A DNA stretch of 64,000 nucleotides, taken from contig NZ_SCNN01000014.1 of NCBI RefSeq assembly GCF_005503535.1, forward strand, positions 119,627 to 183,626. The letters are read 5' to 3'. A model generated the notes under the pieces. It was given only the letters and a program-made list of their open reading frames with translations, was not told where the DNA came from and did not search any database. Both the position numbers and the translations under genes were made by a program. The stretch's first letter is position 1, and every line of letters begins with the position of its first letter. Shown here in pieces: positions 1 to 8,479 of the stretch. This stretch comes from Mesorhizobium comanense (lineage in GTDB: Bacteria > Pseudomonadota > Alphaproteobacteria > Rhizobiales > Rhizobiaceae).

Positions 1-192
1 GAACCCGTTCATCACAGCCATCACCACGATCAGCGTCGCCACGCCCAGCATGATGCCGAGGAAGGAGATCGAGGCGATCACCGAGATCACCGTCTCCTTG
101 CGCCGCGAGCGCAGATAGCGCCACGCCACCGTGCGTTCGAAGATGGAGAACGGGCCGGCGCCCGCCGATCTCGCAGCCGCCGCCTCGCTCAT
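1..192 (-). CDS. Lipoprotein-releasing permease (LolC/LolE type), 5' part of a second copy, cut by window edge
   Basis: The reading frame opens with ATG at 192-190 and stays open to base 1 (64 codons). It matches the first 64 codons of the complete lolC at 923-2209 with one base difference (175 versus 2192, a synonymous Ala codon). Identity stops about 6 bases upstream of the ATG, so the upstream context differs: the complete copy overlaps the proS stop, while this one starts about 50 bases after lolD. The visible part holds the cytoplasmic N-terminus and most of the first membrane segment. Inference: a duplicated permease gene placed after lolD, giving a C-D-E-like order. It could also be a truncated remnant or an assembly fault, because the 3' part is not visible. 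Confidence 0.6.
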   Translation of the reverse strand, partial: MSEAAAARSAGAGPFSIFERTVAWRYLRSRRKETVISVIASISFLGIMLGVATLIVVMAVMNGF

Positions 193-242
193 GCGGCGAC
201 ACCCAGGCATTGGAGAGCAGTGGCCAGCGGCATAAAGTAGCC

Positions 243-923
243 CTACAGCGGTACGACCTTGCCGTCGGCGAGCGTGACCCGCCGATCCATGCGCGAGGCC
301 AGTTCGTGGTTGTGGGTGGCGATCAGCGCCGCCAGTCCCGATTGCCGCACAAGCGCTTCCAGCGCCTCGAACACATAGGAAGCGGTGACCGGATCGAGAT
401 TGCCGGTCGGCTCGTCCGCAAGCAGCACCAGCGGCGCATTGGCGACCGCGCGCGCGATGGCGACGCGCTGCTGCTCGCCACCGGACAGTTCGGACGGCCG
501 GTGCGATGCGCGCTTGCCGATCTGCATGTAATCGAGCAATTGCGCCGCGCGTTCGGACGCTTCCTTGCGCGGCAGCCCCTTGATGAGCTGCGGCATCATG
601 ATGTTTTCCAGCGCCGAAAACTCCGGCAGCAGATGATGGAACTGGTAGACGAAGCCGACATCGTTGCGGCGGATCGAGGTGCGCTCGTCGTCGGAAAGCC
701 GCCCGCAGGCGCGGCCGGACAGGATCACGTCGCCGGCGTCAGGCCGTTCCAGAAGGCCTGCCGTATGCAGCAGTGTCGATTTGCCGGTGCCCGACGGCGC
801 CACCAGCGCCACCATCTCGCCGCGCCGCAGCGAAAAGTCGGCGCCGTTCAGGATGGTGAGCTTGCGCGGGCCCTGCACATAGTGCCGCTCGACACTCTTC
901 AGCTCGATAACGGCCTCGGCCAT
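243..923 (-). CDS. lolD: Lipoprotein-releasing ABC transporter ATP-binding protein LolD
   Basis: This is the ATPase of the Lol system, which extracts lipoproteins from the inner membrane. In the 226-aa protein the Walker A loop is at residues 42-50 (APSGTGKST, with Ala in place of the usual first Gly), the signature LSGGEQQR at about 146-153 and Walker B LVLLADEPTGNLD at about 165-177. The start at 923 was chosen over an upstream in-frame ATG at 971. It overlaps the lolC stop as TGATG, which suggests translational coupling, and it begins the family sequence directly. It lies between the complete lolC and the second permease start. The family is close to MacB and FtsE ATPases, but the lolC neighbour settles the role. 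Confidence 0.95.
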   Translation of the reverse strand: MAEAVIELKSVERHYVQGPRKLTILNGADFSLRRGEMVALVAPSGTGKSTLLHTAGLLERPDAGDVILSGRACGRLSDDERTSIRRNDVGFVYQFHHLLPEFSALENIMMPQLIKGLPRKEASERAAQLLDYMQIGKRASHRPSELSGGEQQRVAIARAVANAPLVLLADEPTGNLDPVTASYVFEALEALVRQSGLAALIATHNHELASRMDRRVTLADGKVVPL

Positions 924-2209
924 CACTCGTACCTCAAGGCTTCGACCGGATCGAGACGAGCGGCCCGCCAAGCCGGAAACACCGTTGCCAGGAAGGACAG
1001 GCCAAGCGCCATGATGACGACATAAGTCGTCTCTCGCCCATCCATCTTCGCCGGCAACTGGCTGAGGAAATAGAGCTCGGGATTGAACAGCACCTTGCCG
1101 GTCATCCAGGAGAAGAACTGGCGGATCGATTCGATGTTGAGGCAGATGACGACGCCGAGCAGCACGCCGGCAATGGTGCCTGTGACACCGATCGCCGCTC
1201 CGGTCATCAGGAAGATGCGCAGGATGGCGCCGCGCGTCGCGCCCATCGTGCGCAGGATGGCGATGTCGTGCCCCTTGTCCTTCACCAGCATGACCAGGCC
1301 CGAGATGATGTTCAGCGCCGCCACCAGCACGATCAGCGTCAGGATCATGAACATCACATTGCGCTCGACCTGCAGCGCTGAGAAGAAGGTCTCGTTGCGT
1401 TGGCGCCAGTCGACCAGGTCGATCGGCCGTTGTGCGGCTTCCTCGATCTTCGGCTTCAGCGCGTCGACATCGTCGGGATTGTCGACATAGATCTCGATCG
1501 TCTGCGCCCGGCCGTCCATGTTGAAATAGAGCTGCGCTTCCGAAAACGGCATGTAGACGATGGAGCTGTCATACTCCGACATGCCGACTTCGAAGATCGC
1601 CGCGATCTTGTAGCCCTTCATGCGCGGGTTGGTGCCGAGCGGCGTCACGTCGCCGTCCGGCGAGATCAGCGTGATCGTATCGCCGAGCGTCAGGCCCAGA
1701 TTCTCCGCCATGCGTTTGCCGATGGCCACGCCCTCGCCGCTGTCGAAGCCATCGAGCGAGCCCTGCTTGATGTTGCTGGCAACGATGGCGATCTTGCCCA
1801 GATCCTCGCCCCGGATGCCGCGCACCAGCGCACCGGTGCCGCCGCCGACATTGCCTTGCGCCAGCACCTGGCCGTCGATCAGCGGCAGCGCGTATTTGAC
1901 GCCGGCCACGCCGTTGATGCGGCTGGCGACCTGGGCATAGTCCTCCAGCGGCGAATCCAGCGGCTGCACGATAAGATGGCCATTGACGCCCAGGATGCGC
2001 GTCAACAGTTCGGCGCGGAACCCGTTCATCACAGCCATCACCACGATCAGCGTCGCCACGCCCAGCATGATGCCGAGGAAGGAGATCGAGGCGATCACCG
2101 AGATCACCGTCTCCTTGCGCCGCGAGCGCAGATAGCGCCACGCCACCGTGCGTTCGAAGATGGAGAACGGGCCGGCGCCCGCCGATCTCGCTGCCGCCGC
2201 CTCGCTCAT
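923..2209 (-). CDS. lolC: Lipoprotein-releasing ABC transporter permease LolC/LolE family
   Basis: This is the 428-aa inner-membrane permease that works with LolD to hand lipoproteins to LolA. It has one N-terminal membrane segment (about residues 38-63), a large periplasmic MacB-like core (about 65-270) and three C-terminal membrane segments in an FtsX-type domain, ending close to DPVEALRYE as is typical. Its ATG overlaps the proS stop (ATGA) and its TGA overlaps the lolD ATG, so proS-lolC-lolD is probably one transcript. Many alphaproteobacteria have a single LolC/E-type permease that probably acts as a homodimer. Here a near-identical second 5' end lies at 1-192. Confidence 0.93.
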   Translation of the reverse strand: MSEAAAARSAGAGPFSIFERTVAWRYLRSRRKETVISVIASISFLGIMLGVATLIVVMAVMNGFRAELLTRILGVNGHLIVQPLDSPLEDYAQVASRINGVAGVKYALPLIDGQVLAQGNVGGGTGALVRGIRGEDLGKIAIVASNIKQGSLDGFDSGEGVAIGKRMAENLGLTLGDTITLISPDGDVTPLGTNPRMKGYKIAAIFEVGMSEYDSSIVYMPFSEAQLYFNMDGRAQTIEIYVDNPDDVDALKPKIEEAAQRPIDLVDWRQRNETFFSALQVERNVMFMILTLIVLVAALNIISGLVMLVKDKGHDIAILRTMGATRGAILRIFLMTGAAIGVTGTIAGVLLGVVICLNIESIRQFFSWMTGKVLFNPELYFLSQLPAKMDGRETTYVVIMALGLSFLATVFPAWRAARLDPVEALRYE

Positions 2210-3534
2210 GCGGCGGCACCAAAGCGTGTTTTCGCCTCGGCGACCGGCAGCGTCACGCGCTCGCCGGTCTTGCGGTTCTTGATCTCGACCTCGCCCGCGG
2301 CGACGCCGCGCGGCCCGACGATCACCTGCCAGGGCAGGCCAATCAGATCGGCGGTCGCGAACTTGCCGCCCGGGCGCTGGTCGGTATCGTCATAAAGCAC
2401 GTCCTTGCCGGCGGCGGTGAAGGCGGCGTTCAATTCGTCGCAGACGCGGTCGCACTCGGCGTCGCCGGCCTTCATGTTGATCAGGCCGATATCGAACGGC
2501 GCCACGGCCTCCGGCCAGATGATGCCGTTCTCGTCATGGCTGGCCTCGATGATCGCCGCCACCAGCCGCGACGGGCCGATGCCGTAGGAGCCGCCCGAGG
2601 CGAAATGGTCCTTGCCGTCGGGTCCGGTCACCTTGGCGCCCATCGGCTTGGAATACTTCTCGCCGAAATGGAAGATGTGGCCGACCTCGATGCCGCGTGC
2701 CGAGACCTGATCAGCCGCCGGTACGCTTGCCCAGGCCGCCTCGTCATGCATCTCGTCGGTTGCCGCGTACGGCGTCGTCCATGTCTTGACGATATCCGAT
2801 ATCTCGCCGTCATTGGCGAAATCGGTGTTCGCGCCGGGCACGGCGAGCGAAAGATAGTCGCGGTGGCAGAACACCTGGCTCTCGCCCGTCTCGGCCAGGA
2901 TGATGAATTCGTGGCTTAGGTCGCCGCCGATCGGCCCGGTATCGGCCCGCATCGGAATGGCCTGCAGGCCCATGCGCGTGAAGGTCCTGAGATAGGACAC
3001 GAACATTCTGTTATAGGCTGCCCTCGCGCCCTCGAAGTCGAGGTCGAAGGAATAGGCGTCCTTCATCAGGAATTCGCGCGACCGCATGACGCCGAAGCGC
3101 GGCCTCACCTCGTCGCGGAACTTCCACTGGATGTGATAGAGGTTGAGCGGCAGGTCCTTGTAGGACTTGACGTAGGCGCGAAAAATCTCGGTGACCATTT
3201 CCTCGTTGGTCGGCCCGTAGAGCATGTCGCGGTCCTGGCGGTCCTTGATGCGCAGCATCTCCTTGCCGTAGTCGTTGTAGCGGCCGCTCTCGCGCCACAG
3301 GTCGGCCGACTGGATGGTCGGCATCAGGATTTCCAGAGCGCCGGCGCGGTTCTGCTCCTCGCGGATGATGTTGCAGACCTTGTCCAGCACCCGTTTCCCA
3401 AGCGGCAGCCAGGAAAAACTGCCCTGGCCCTGCTGGCGGATCATGCCGGCACGCAGCATCAACCGGTGCGAGACGATCTCGGCCTCGCGGGGATTTTCTT
3501 TGAGGATGGGCAGGAAATAGCGCGACAAACGCAT
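2206..3534 (-). CDS. proS: Prolyl-tRNA synthetase, short alphaproteobacterial type
   Basis: A class II aminoacyl-tRNA synthetase that charges tRNA-Pro. At 442 aa it lacks the large editing insertion of the roughly 570-aa E. coli enzyme, which is usual in Rhizobiales. Motif 2 is seen around KFRDEVRPRFGVMRSREF and motif 3 around GGSYGIGPSRLVAAIIE. An HGTP anticodon-binding domain forms the last 100 or so residues (IGLINMKAGD onward). The stop codon overlaps the lolC start. It is the first gene of this minus-strand group; the roughly 200 bases upstream, towards the caspase-like gene at 3735, should hold its promoter, but I could not fix one. Confidence 0.97.
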   Translation of the reverse strand: MRLSRYFLPILKENPREAEIVSHRLMLRAGMIRQQGQGSFSWLPLGKRVLDKVCNIIREEQNRAGALEILMPTIQSADLWRESGRYNDYGKEMLRIKDRQDRDMLYGPTNEEMVTEIFRAYVKSYKDLPLNLYHIQWKFRDEVRPRFGVMRSREFLMKDAYSFDLDFEGARAAYNRMFVSYLRTFTRMGLQAIPMRADTGPIGGDLSHEFIILAETGESQVFCHRDYLSLAVPGANTDFANDGEISDIVKTWTTPYAATDEMHDEAAWASVPAADQVSARGIEVGHIFHFGEKYSKPMGAKVTGPDGKDHFASGGSYGIGPSRLVAAIIEASHDENGIIWPEAVAPFDIGLINMKAGDAECDRVCDELNAAFTAAGKDVLYDDTDQRPGGKFATADLIGLPWQVIVGPRGVAAGEVEIKNRKTGERVTLPVAEAKTRFGAAA

Positions 3535-3734
3535 GGACTGGTCCGTGAATGAGAAGGGCCACGCCAGAATCGGCGCGGCGCAGGCTTGCTTGACCCGGCT
3601 TCATAGCCATTTCATGGCGGATTGGAAACCCGGGCATGGCGTCGCCTCGGCGCCTTCGTGCCTGCAATCCCTCTGTTGCCGGATGATGTCGCGCTGGTTA
3701 GCTTGAAGCCGAAAGCCGCGGCAATCCCGTCGGC

Positions 3735-6266
3735 TTGGGGTGGATCGGGGCATTGCGTTTTTTCCTGACAGTCATCCTGGCGATTCTCTTCGCCTCGGCG
3801 GCCCATGCGGAGCGGCGTGTCGCGCTCATCATGGCGGCCGACGACTATCGCAATGTGCGTCCGTTGAAAAACGCAGTGAATGACAGCCGAACGATCGAAG
3901 CCGCGTTGCAGAAGCTCGGTTTCGACGTCACCACCGAAGCCAACCGCGACCTGAAGCGCATGCGGCGAGCGCTGGAGGATTTTCGCGACGACGCAGCCGG
4001 CGCGGATGTCGCCCTGATCTATTTCTCCGGCCATGGCGTCGAGATCGCAGGGGACAATCGCCTTCTGCCGGTCGACGCCGATCCGTCTTCGCTGGACCGG
4101 CTGAAGGCCACGACCCTTGCGCTGGAGGAGGTGCGGCAGACCGTGACCTCGGCCGGCAGGATCGGCCTCGTTGTTCTCGACGCATGCCGCAACGATCCTT
4201 TCGGCCAATCCGAAGACGGCGCCTCCGGCAGCGGTCAATCCGGTGCAGGAAGAGGAGTCGTTGCCATCGCTCCCGAGGTCAAGGCGGAGGCAAAGCCAGG
4301 GCTCGGACGCATGGGCCGGGCCGAAAACGTCCTGTTCGCCTTTTCCGCGGCGCCCGGACAGACCGCCTCCGATGGCGCATCCGGAAACTCGGACTTTTCC
4401 GCCGCTTTGGCGAAGTTCCTGCCGACCGATGGGCTCGAAATTCGCTCCGTCCTGACGCTGGTGCAGCAGCAGGTCTATGATCAATCCCGCGGCAAGCAGC
4501 TTCCCTATGTGGAGAGCGGCCTGCCGCAGCTTTTCTTCGCTGCCCAGACCAGCAAGGACGCCCTGCCCGAGCGCGACCGGCTGCTGCTTGCCATGGCCGA
4601 CGTCACACCCGACCTGCGCTCGGAGGTCGAAACTGTGGCCGCGAACGCGGATATGCCGCTGGCACCACTCTACGCCGCGCTTATCACGTCCGACGGCAAG
4701 GCCCTGGCGCCGAGACAGCGCCAGCAGAAACTTAAGGAGGCGGCAGACGCCTTCATCAAGGTCCGGGCCGATCTGCGCAATCTGGCCTCCTCCGACCCGC
4801 AGGTGACCGCGTTGCGCCAACAGGCTGAGGCGCAACTGGCGCTCGGCTCGTTCGACGAGGCACGGGCGCTGCTTGGCAAAGCGGCTGACATCGACGGCAA
4901 ATCGCGCGACGATCTGAAAAGTCGCTTCATCGAGCGCACGCTGTCGGAAGCAACGACGCATTACCTCGCCGGAGGCGCCTCGCAGGCGCAATTGCGTTAC
5001 GACCTCGCTATCGAGGACTACCGCAAGGCCGTCGCGCTCTATGCCGATGTCGAGGGTTTCCCGATACCGGACGAGGCACGCTACCAGCAGACACTGTCGT
5101 GGGAATTCATCGGCACGCTGGAAACGACCGTCGGCCATCTGCAGGAAGCCGGCAAAGCCTATGATTCGATGGTCCGATCCGCGGAGAAACGCGCGGCCGC
5201 CGAGCCCGACAAGATCGACCACCAACGCGACCTTGCCGTGGCGCTGAACAAGGTGGCCGACGTCAAGAAGGCGATCGGCGATAGCGCCGGCGCGATTGCC
5301 CTTTACCAGCAGGCTCTCGCCACGATGAAGGCGATCCTCGAAAAGGAACCTACCTTTGGCTATCTGCGTGACTACGCCATCTGCTTCAACCGCATCGGTG
5401 ACGTCATGCGGGTATCCGGTGACGGACCGGGCGCGCTGGCCAATTATCGCTCGGCGCTCAAGGTGGCTGAATTCCTGGTCGAGCAGGCGCCGGATGATGA
5501 CGGCTTTCGGCGCGACCTTGCCGTCAGCCACTCCAAGATCGGGCTGGCGCTCAGGCTGACCAATGATCTGGACGGCTCGATCGCAGAGTATGAAGTTTCC
5601 CTGCGGATCACTGAGGCGCTGGCGAAAAAGACGCCTGACGACACCGAACTGCAGCGCGACATCACCGTCAGCCTCACCGCGATCGGCGACCTGCAGCGGC
5701 TGACCGGGCATAATGAAAAGGCTTTCGAACCCTACAAGCGCAGCGTCGATATCGCGCAAAAGCTGGTGGCGCGGGACCCCGGCAACACATTGTGGCGGCG
5801 CGACCTCGAGCTTGCGCTGGGCAAGATATCCGACGCCCGCGCCGAGGCCGGAGACATTGATGGAGCGCTCGCCGACCGCCGCTCGTCGCAAGCCATTGCG
5901 GAATATCTGGCCGAGCTCGACCACGACAATGCCGAGTGGCAGCGTGACCTTGCCGTTGGCCACAACCGCGTCGGCGATATCTTGATGAGCAAGGGCGACA
6001 AGAGCGGCGCCGCTGCCGAATATCAGGCCGGTTTCCTGATCGCCAGCGCACAGCTGGAGGCCGACCCGGGCAATGCGCAGCGCACGGTCGATGCCGCCTT
6101 CAGCCATTACAAGCTTGCCATTGCCGGTATCGACACTCCGGCGAATCTCAAAGCCGCGCTGGCCATGCTGACGGGGCTGAAATCTCAAGGACGCCTGCCG
6201 GGCGCCAATGATGTCTGGATCGGCATGGTCGAAAAAGCGATGGCTGAGGCCGGGGTCGCGAAATAG
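3735..6266 (+). CDS. Secreted caspase-family (peptidase C14) protein with C-terminal TPR-like repeats
   Basis: The 843-aa protein begins with a signal peptide (residues 1-25, cut after AHA). A caspase p20-like domain follows at about 27-265, with both catalytic residues: His100 in YFSGHGVE and Cys151 in LDACRNDPFG. From about residue 360 to the end the sequence is helical and repeats with a period near 48 residues, each unit carrying a WQRDLA-like turn and a GD...A...Y helix, as in tetratricopeptide arrays. The start is TTG at 3735, since no ATG or GTG gives the signal peptide. Substrate and role are unknown; export points to the periplasm. It sits on the opposite strand inside a block (DUF1467 / proS) that is normally contiguous in relatives, which suggests an insertion. 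Confidence 0.85.
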   Translation: MGWIGALRFFLTVILAILFASAAHAERRVALIMAADDYRNVRPLKNAVNDSRTIEAALQKLGFDVTTEANRDLKRMRRALEDFRDDAAGADVALIYFSGHGVEIAGDNRLLPVDADPSSLDRLKATTLALEEVRQTVTSAGRIGLVVLDACRNDPFGQSEDGASGSGQSGAGRGVVAIAPEVKAEAKPGLGRMGRAENVLFAFSAAPGQTASDGASGNSDFSAALAKFLPTDGLEIRSVLTLVQQQVYDQSRGKQLPYVESGLPQLFFAAQTSKDALPERDRLLLAMADVTPDLRSEVETVAANADMPLAPLYAALITSDGKALAPRQRQQKLKEAADAFIKVRADLRNLASSDPQVTALRQQAEAQLALGSFDEARALLGKAADIDGKSRDDLKSRFIERTLSEATTHYLAGGASQAQLRYDLAIEDYRKAVALYADVEGFPIPDEARYQQTLSWEFIGTLETTVGHLQEAGKAYDSMVRSAEKRAAAEPDKIDHQRDLAVALNKVADVKKAIGDSAGAIALYQQALATMKAILEKEPTFGYLRDYAICFNRIGDVMRVSGDGPGALANYRSALKVAEFLVEQAPDDDGFRRDLAVSHSKIGLALRLTNDLDGSIAEYEVSLRITEALAKKTPDDTELQRDITVSLTAIGDLQRLTGHNEKAFEPYKRSVDIAQKLVARDPGNTLWRRDLELALGKISDARAEAGDIDGALADRRSSQAIAEYLAELDHDNAEWQRDLAVGHNRVGDILMSKGDKSGAAAEYQAGFLIASAQLEADPGNAQRTVDAAFSHYKLAIAGIDTPANLKAALAMLTGLKSQGRLPGANDVWIGMVEKAMAEAGVAK

Positions 6267-6447
6267 GCTCGCATAGGCTGCGCGGAGAGCCGAACGTCTT
6301 CTGGTTTGGCCGCCAATTCTTTGCGCGCGTCAATTCAGGAGAGGCTCAAAAGGCTCCGCCGATGCTTATTGATCGATTCAAAAGCAAAGCATGCCATACT
6401 ATTGTGCAGTGCAGCACGAGAATGCCTGTTTCGAGGCAAAATTCTTC
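6267..6447. other. Non-coding stretch after the caspase-like gene
   Basis: No credible coding region is seen between the caspase-like gene and the small-RNA promoter. The sequence is noticeably richer in A and T than its surroundings (for example 6370-6410), as expected of an intergenic region. I see no strong terminator for the caspase-like gene here. Confidence 0.5.
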
Positions 6448-6476
6448 GTGACATTTTCATTCGGCTTAGGCTAGTG
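6448..6476 (+). promoter_or_regulatory. Candidate sigma70-type promoter of the small RNA
   Basis: GTGACA (6448-6453) and CTAGTG (6471-6476) are separated by 17 bases. This resembles the alphaproteobacterial housekeeping pattern CTTGAC-17-CTATAT and would start transcription near 6483. It was found by eye, working back from the terminator at 6603-6631. Confidence 0.4.
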
Positions 6477-6482
6477 TGCCGC

Positions 6483-6631
6483 GATAACCGAGAGGGCGGA
6501 GAAAAATCTGCTCTCCTACGCGGTCAAAGTCTTGGGAGGATGCGATCTAGGCGCGGTTACTCGCTGCCGCCGGAAACCGGAAACAGATCGGACGCGTTTA
6601 ATTGCAAGGCCTCGTGCCTTGCATTTTTTTT
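6483..6631 (+). ncRNA. Candidate trans-encoded small RNA, possibly the rhizobial alpha-r9 (Smr9C) family
   Basis: The segment between the candidate promoter and a strong intrinsic terminator is about 149 nt. It has no open reading frame of note and several short inverted repeats: the GGAGA/TCTCC arm near 6497-6516, CCGG/CCGG near 6571-6580, and the terminator hairpin. From memory, Sinorhizobium meliloti carries the alpha-r9 RNA Smr9C (about 149 nt) between a DUF1467-type gene and proS. The same neighbours are present here, with the caspase-like gene inserted between. The family assignment rests on synteny and length, not on an alignment. The 5' end is inferred. Confidence 0.55.
6603..6631 (+). 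terminator. Rho-independent terminator of the small RNA
   Basis: The perfect 8-bp stem TGCAAGGC (6603-6610) / GCCTTGCA (6616-6623) has a 5-nt loop and is followed at once by eight T residues (6624-6631). It points along the plus strand. No coding gene ends nearby on that strand, so it belongs to a non-coding transcript. Confidence 0.85.
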
Positions 6632-6759
6632 GTGCAATCATCTGGTTAGCGCAACGGGTTAACAGCCCACATTACCCTGCGTCAGCAAACATGCGGCCCG
6701 CGAAATAAGCGGACCTGGCACCCCTCTTCCACAGAGTCGGAAACGGCGTCGCGGACGGC

Positions 6760-7044
6760 CTATTTTGCGGGGGGTTGGTCGAAATCCGGCACGATGTGCG
6801 GGATGTCGTTGAGGCTATAGCCCAGGCCGTGGGTGAGGCCGTAGAAAATGCCCATCACAATAGCCGTGACGATGGTCGTGCGGATCACGGCGCGCAGCAT
6901 GTGCGGGCCGCGCGGCGCGCTCGCGACTGTACCGAGCGTCACATCGTGATCGTCGTCCTGCGTTTTGACGCTGAACGGCAGCACGACGAACAGCACCACC
7001 CACCAGGTCGCGAAAAACAGGGCGGTGAACGAAACCCAGCTCAT
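6760..7044 (-). CDS. DUF1467 family small inner-membrane protein
   Basis: The 94-aa protein has two predicted membrane helices (about residues 5-25 and 55-75) separated by an acidic loop with DDDHD. This matches the DUF1467 family found throughout Alphaproteobacteria next to mce and proS. Its function is unknown. The ATG lies inside the mce stop region (4-nt overlap, 7041-7044), so it is translationally coupled to mce. The C-terminus is Pro-rich. Confidence 0.85.
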   Translation of the reverse strand: MSWVSFTALFFATWWVVLFVVLPFSVKTQDDDHDVTLGTVASAPRGPHMLRAVIRTTIVTAIVMGIFYGLTHGLGYSLNDIPHIVPDFDQPPAK

Positions 7045-7445
7045 GATTGCTCCAGTTCGGTCAGCGTGCCGAGGAAATCCTTCGGATGCAGGAACAGCAC
7101 CGGCTTGCCATGGGCACCGATCCTGGGGTTGCCGTCACCCAGCACGCGGGCGCCGGAAGCCTTGAGCGCGTCGCGCGCGGCCAGGATATCGTCGACCTCG
7201 TAACAGAGATGGTGCATGCCGCCGGAGGGGAACTTCTCGAGAAACGCCGCGATCGGCGAGCCGTCGCCCAGCGGCTCCAGCAATTCGATCTTGGTGTTGC
7301 CGACATTGACGAACACCACGGTGACGCCATGCTCCGGCAGAGCCTGCGGCTCGCTCACTTCGGCGCCGAGCGTGTTGCGATAGGTGGCGACGGCGGCGGC
7401 AAGGTCCGGCACCGCAAGCGCGACATGGTTCAGCCGTCCCAGCAT
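7041..7445 (-). CDS. mce: Methylmalonyl-CoA epimerase
   Basis: A 134-aa vicinal-oxygen-chelate fold protein that interconverts the (R) and (S) forms of methylmalonyl-CoA in propionyl-CoA metabolism. It begins MLGRLNHVALAVPDL with the first metal His. HHLCYEV around residue 80 carries further conserved residues, and the C-terminus FLHPKDFLGTLTELEQ provides the final Glu ligand. Length and motifs fit the family well. It is followed by DUF1467 with an ATGA overlap. In relatives it directly follows rnj; here a plus-strand hydrolase gene lies between. Confidence 0.92.
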   Translation of the reverse strand: MLGRLNHVALAVPDLAAAVATYRNTLGAEVSEPQALPEHGVTVVFVNVGNTKIELLEPLGDGSPIAAFLEKFPSGGMHHLCYEVDDILAARDALKASGARVLGDGNPRIGAHGKPVLFLHPKDFLGTLTELEQS

Positions 7446-7602
7446 GTGCGAGCAATCCTCCTGCGTCCAATGCTGGCGTCATACGTCAAATCGACCGGCA
7501 TCAACAGCCGTTGAGGACGGGCGCACTGTCGCACTTCGATCTGTCGCCGCCAAATCACGATCTCCGGCTGTTCCAACCCGCAAGCGCAAAGTACAAAAGG
7601 CA

Positions 7603-8466
7603 ATGTCTGAAATCAGCCCTGCCCGCGCCCGCGTCTTCGCCTTCGATCTCGGCTCCTTCAAAGCCGCCGCTTTGCTCGACGCCGCCGATGTCAGGGACAA
7701 TTTTGCATCGGCTTTCGCTGCCGGACAACCGCAGGCCGCGGTCGACGAACTCGCTGCTTCGAACTTCATCGACCGGCATCGGTACGAGCATTGTTTCATT
7801 CCAACGCTGATCGATACCGGTTCGCAAAAGGTCCTGTTCGACACGGGCTGCGGAGATGAGGGCAGTTCGATTCTGGATTGCCTTCACGACCTTGGGCTCG
7901 GCCCGGACGACATTGATGTGGTGGTCATCACGCACGGTCACCCGGACCACATTGGCGGTCTGGTCAGGAATGGCGAACCGGTTTTCAAACGCGCCCGCCA
8001 CATATTCGGCGCGGCCGAATTCGCCTTCTGGACCGAAGGCGACGCGGTTCGCCCGGCCAGGCTGGCCAACCGTGACCTGTTCAGGCGGATATGCGCCGGC
8101 CTGGCGGAGCGCGCGACTTTCATCGCGCCCGGAGATGAAGTCGTGCCCGGCATCACCGCCGTCGACGCGGCCGGTCATTCCCCCGGGCTTCTGGCGTTTC
8201 TGGTCGAGAGCGATGGGAAGCGGTTGCTGATCTGGTCGGACGCCTTCCTGCACTATGCCGTGTCCATCCAGCATCCGGAATGGCATGCCGATTTCGATGA
8301 CGACAGGGACCGTGCGGTCGAGACCCGCAAGCGGCTGCTGAAGATGGCGGCGGAGCAGCGCCTGCTGGTCGCGGGCCACCACATGCCATTCCCCGGCCTG
8401 GGCTATGTCGGACAGGCCGACGGATCTTTTCGCTGGATTCCGGTCAGCTACCAGCTGAACGTCTGA
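7603..8466 (+). CDS. Metallo-beta-lactamase fold hydrolase
   Basis: A 287-aa protein with the MBL zinc motif THGHPDHIGG at about residues 110-119. A further metal-binding His lies in VDAAGHSPG (about 190), an Asp in IWSDAF (about 207) and a late His in AGHHMPFPG. No signal peptide is evident. The start at 7603 (MSEISPAR) was chosen because the frame upstream has no family-like sequence and overlaps the mce start region; an AAAAGG lies just upstream. Substrate is not predictable: the family includes lactonases, glyoxalases and others. It is on the opposite strand to rnj and mce and looks inserted between them. Confidence 0.85.
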   Translation: MSEISPARARVFAFDLGSFKAAALLDAADVRDNFASAFAAGQPQAAVDELAASNFIDRHRYEHCFIPTLIDTGSQKVLFDTGCGDEGSSILDCLHDLGLGPDDIDVVVITHGHPDHIGGLVRNGEPVFKRARHIFGAAEFAFWTEGDAVRPARLANRDLFRRICAGLAERATFIAPGDEVVPGITAVDAAGHSPGLLAFLVESDGKRLLIWSDAFLHYAVSIQHPEWHADFDDDRDRAVETRKRLLKMAAEQRLLVAGHHMPFPGLGYVGQADGSFRWIPVSYQLNV

Positions 8467-8479
8467 CCTCGCCGGACAG

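Noticed and set aside
3612..6188. An 858-codon open frame on the minus strand across the caspase-like gene
   Set aside because: It is the antisense shadow of a high-GC gene. The plus frame has a signal peptide, catalytic motifs and regular repeats; the minus frame has biased Arg/Gly/Val composition and no domain.
7603..8466. A quorum-quenching lactonase call for the MBL-fold gene
   Set aside because: The zinc motif is common to the whole fold, and nothing in the sequence or neighbours points to lactone substrates.
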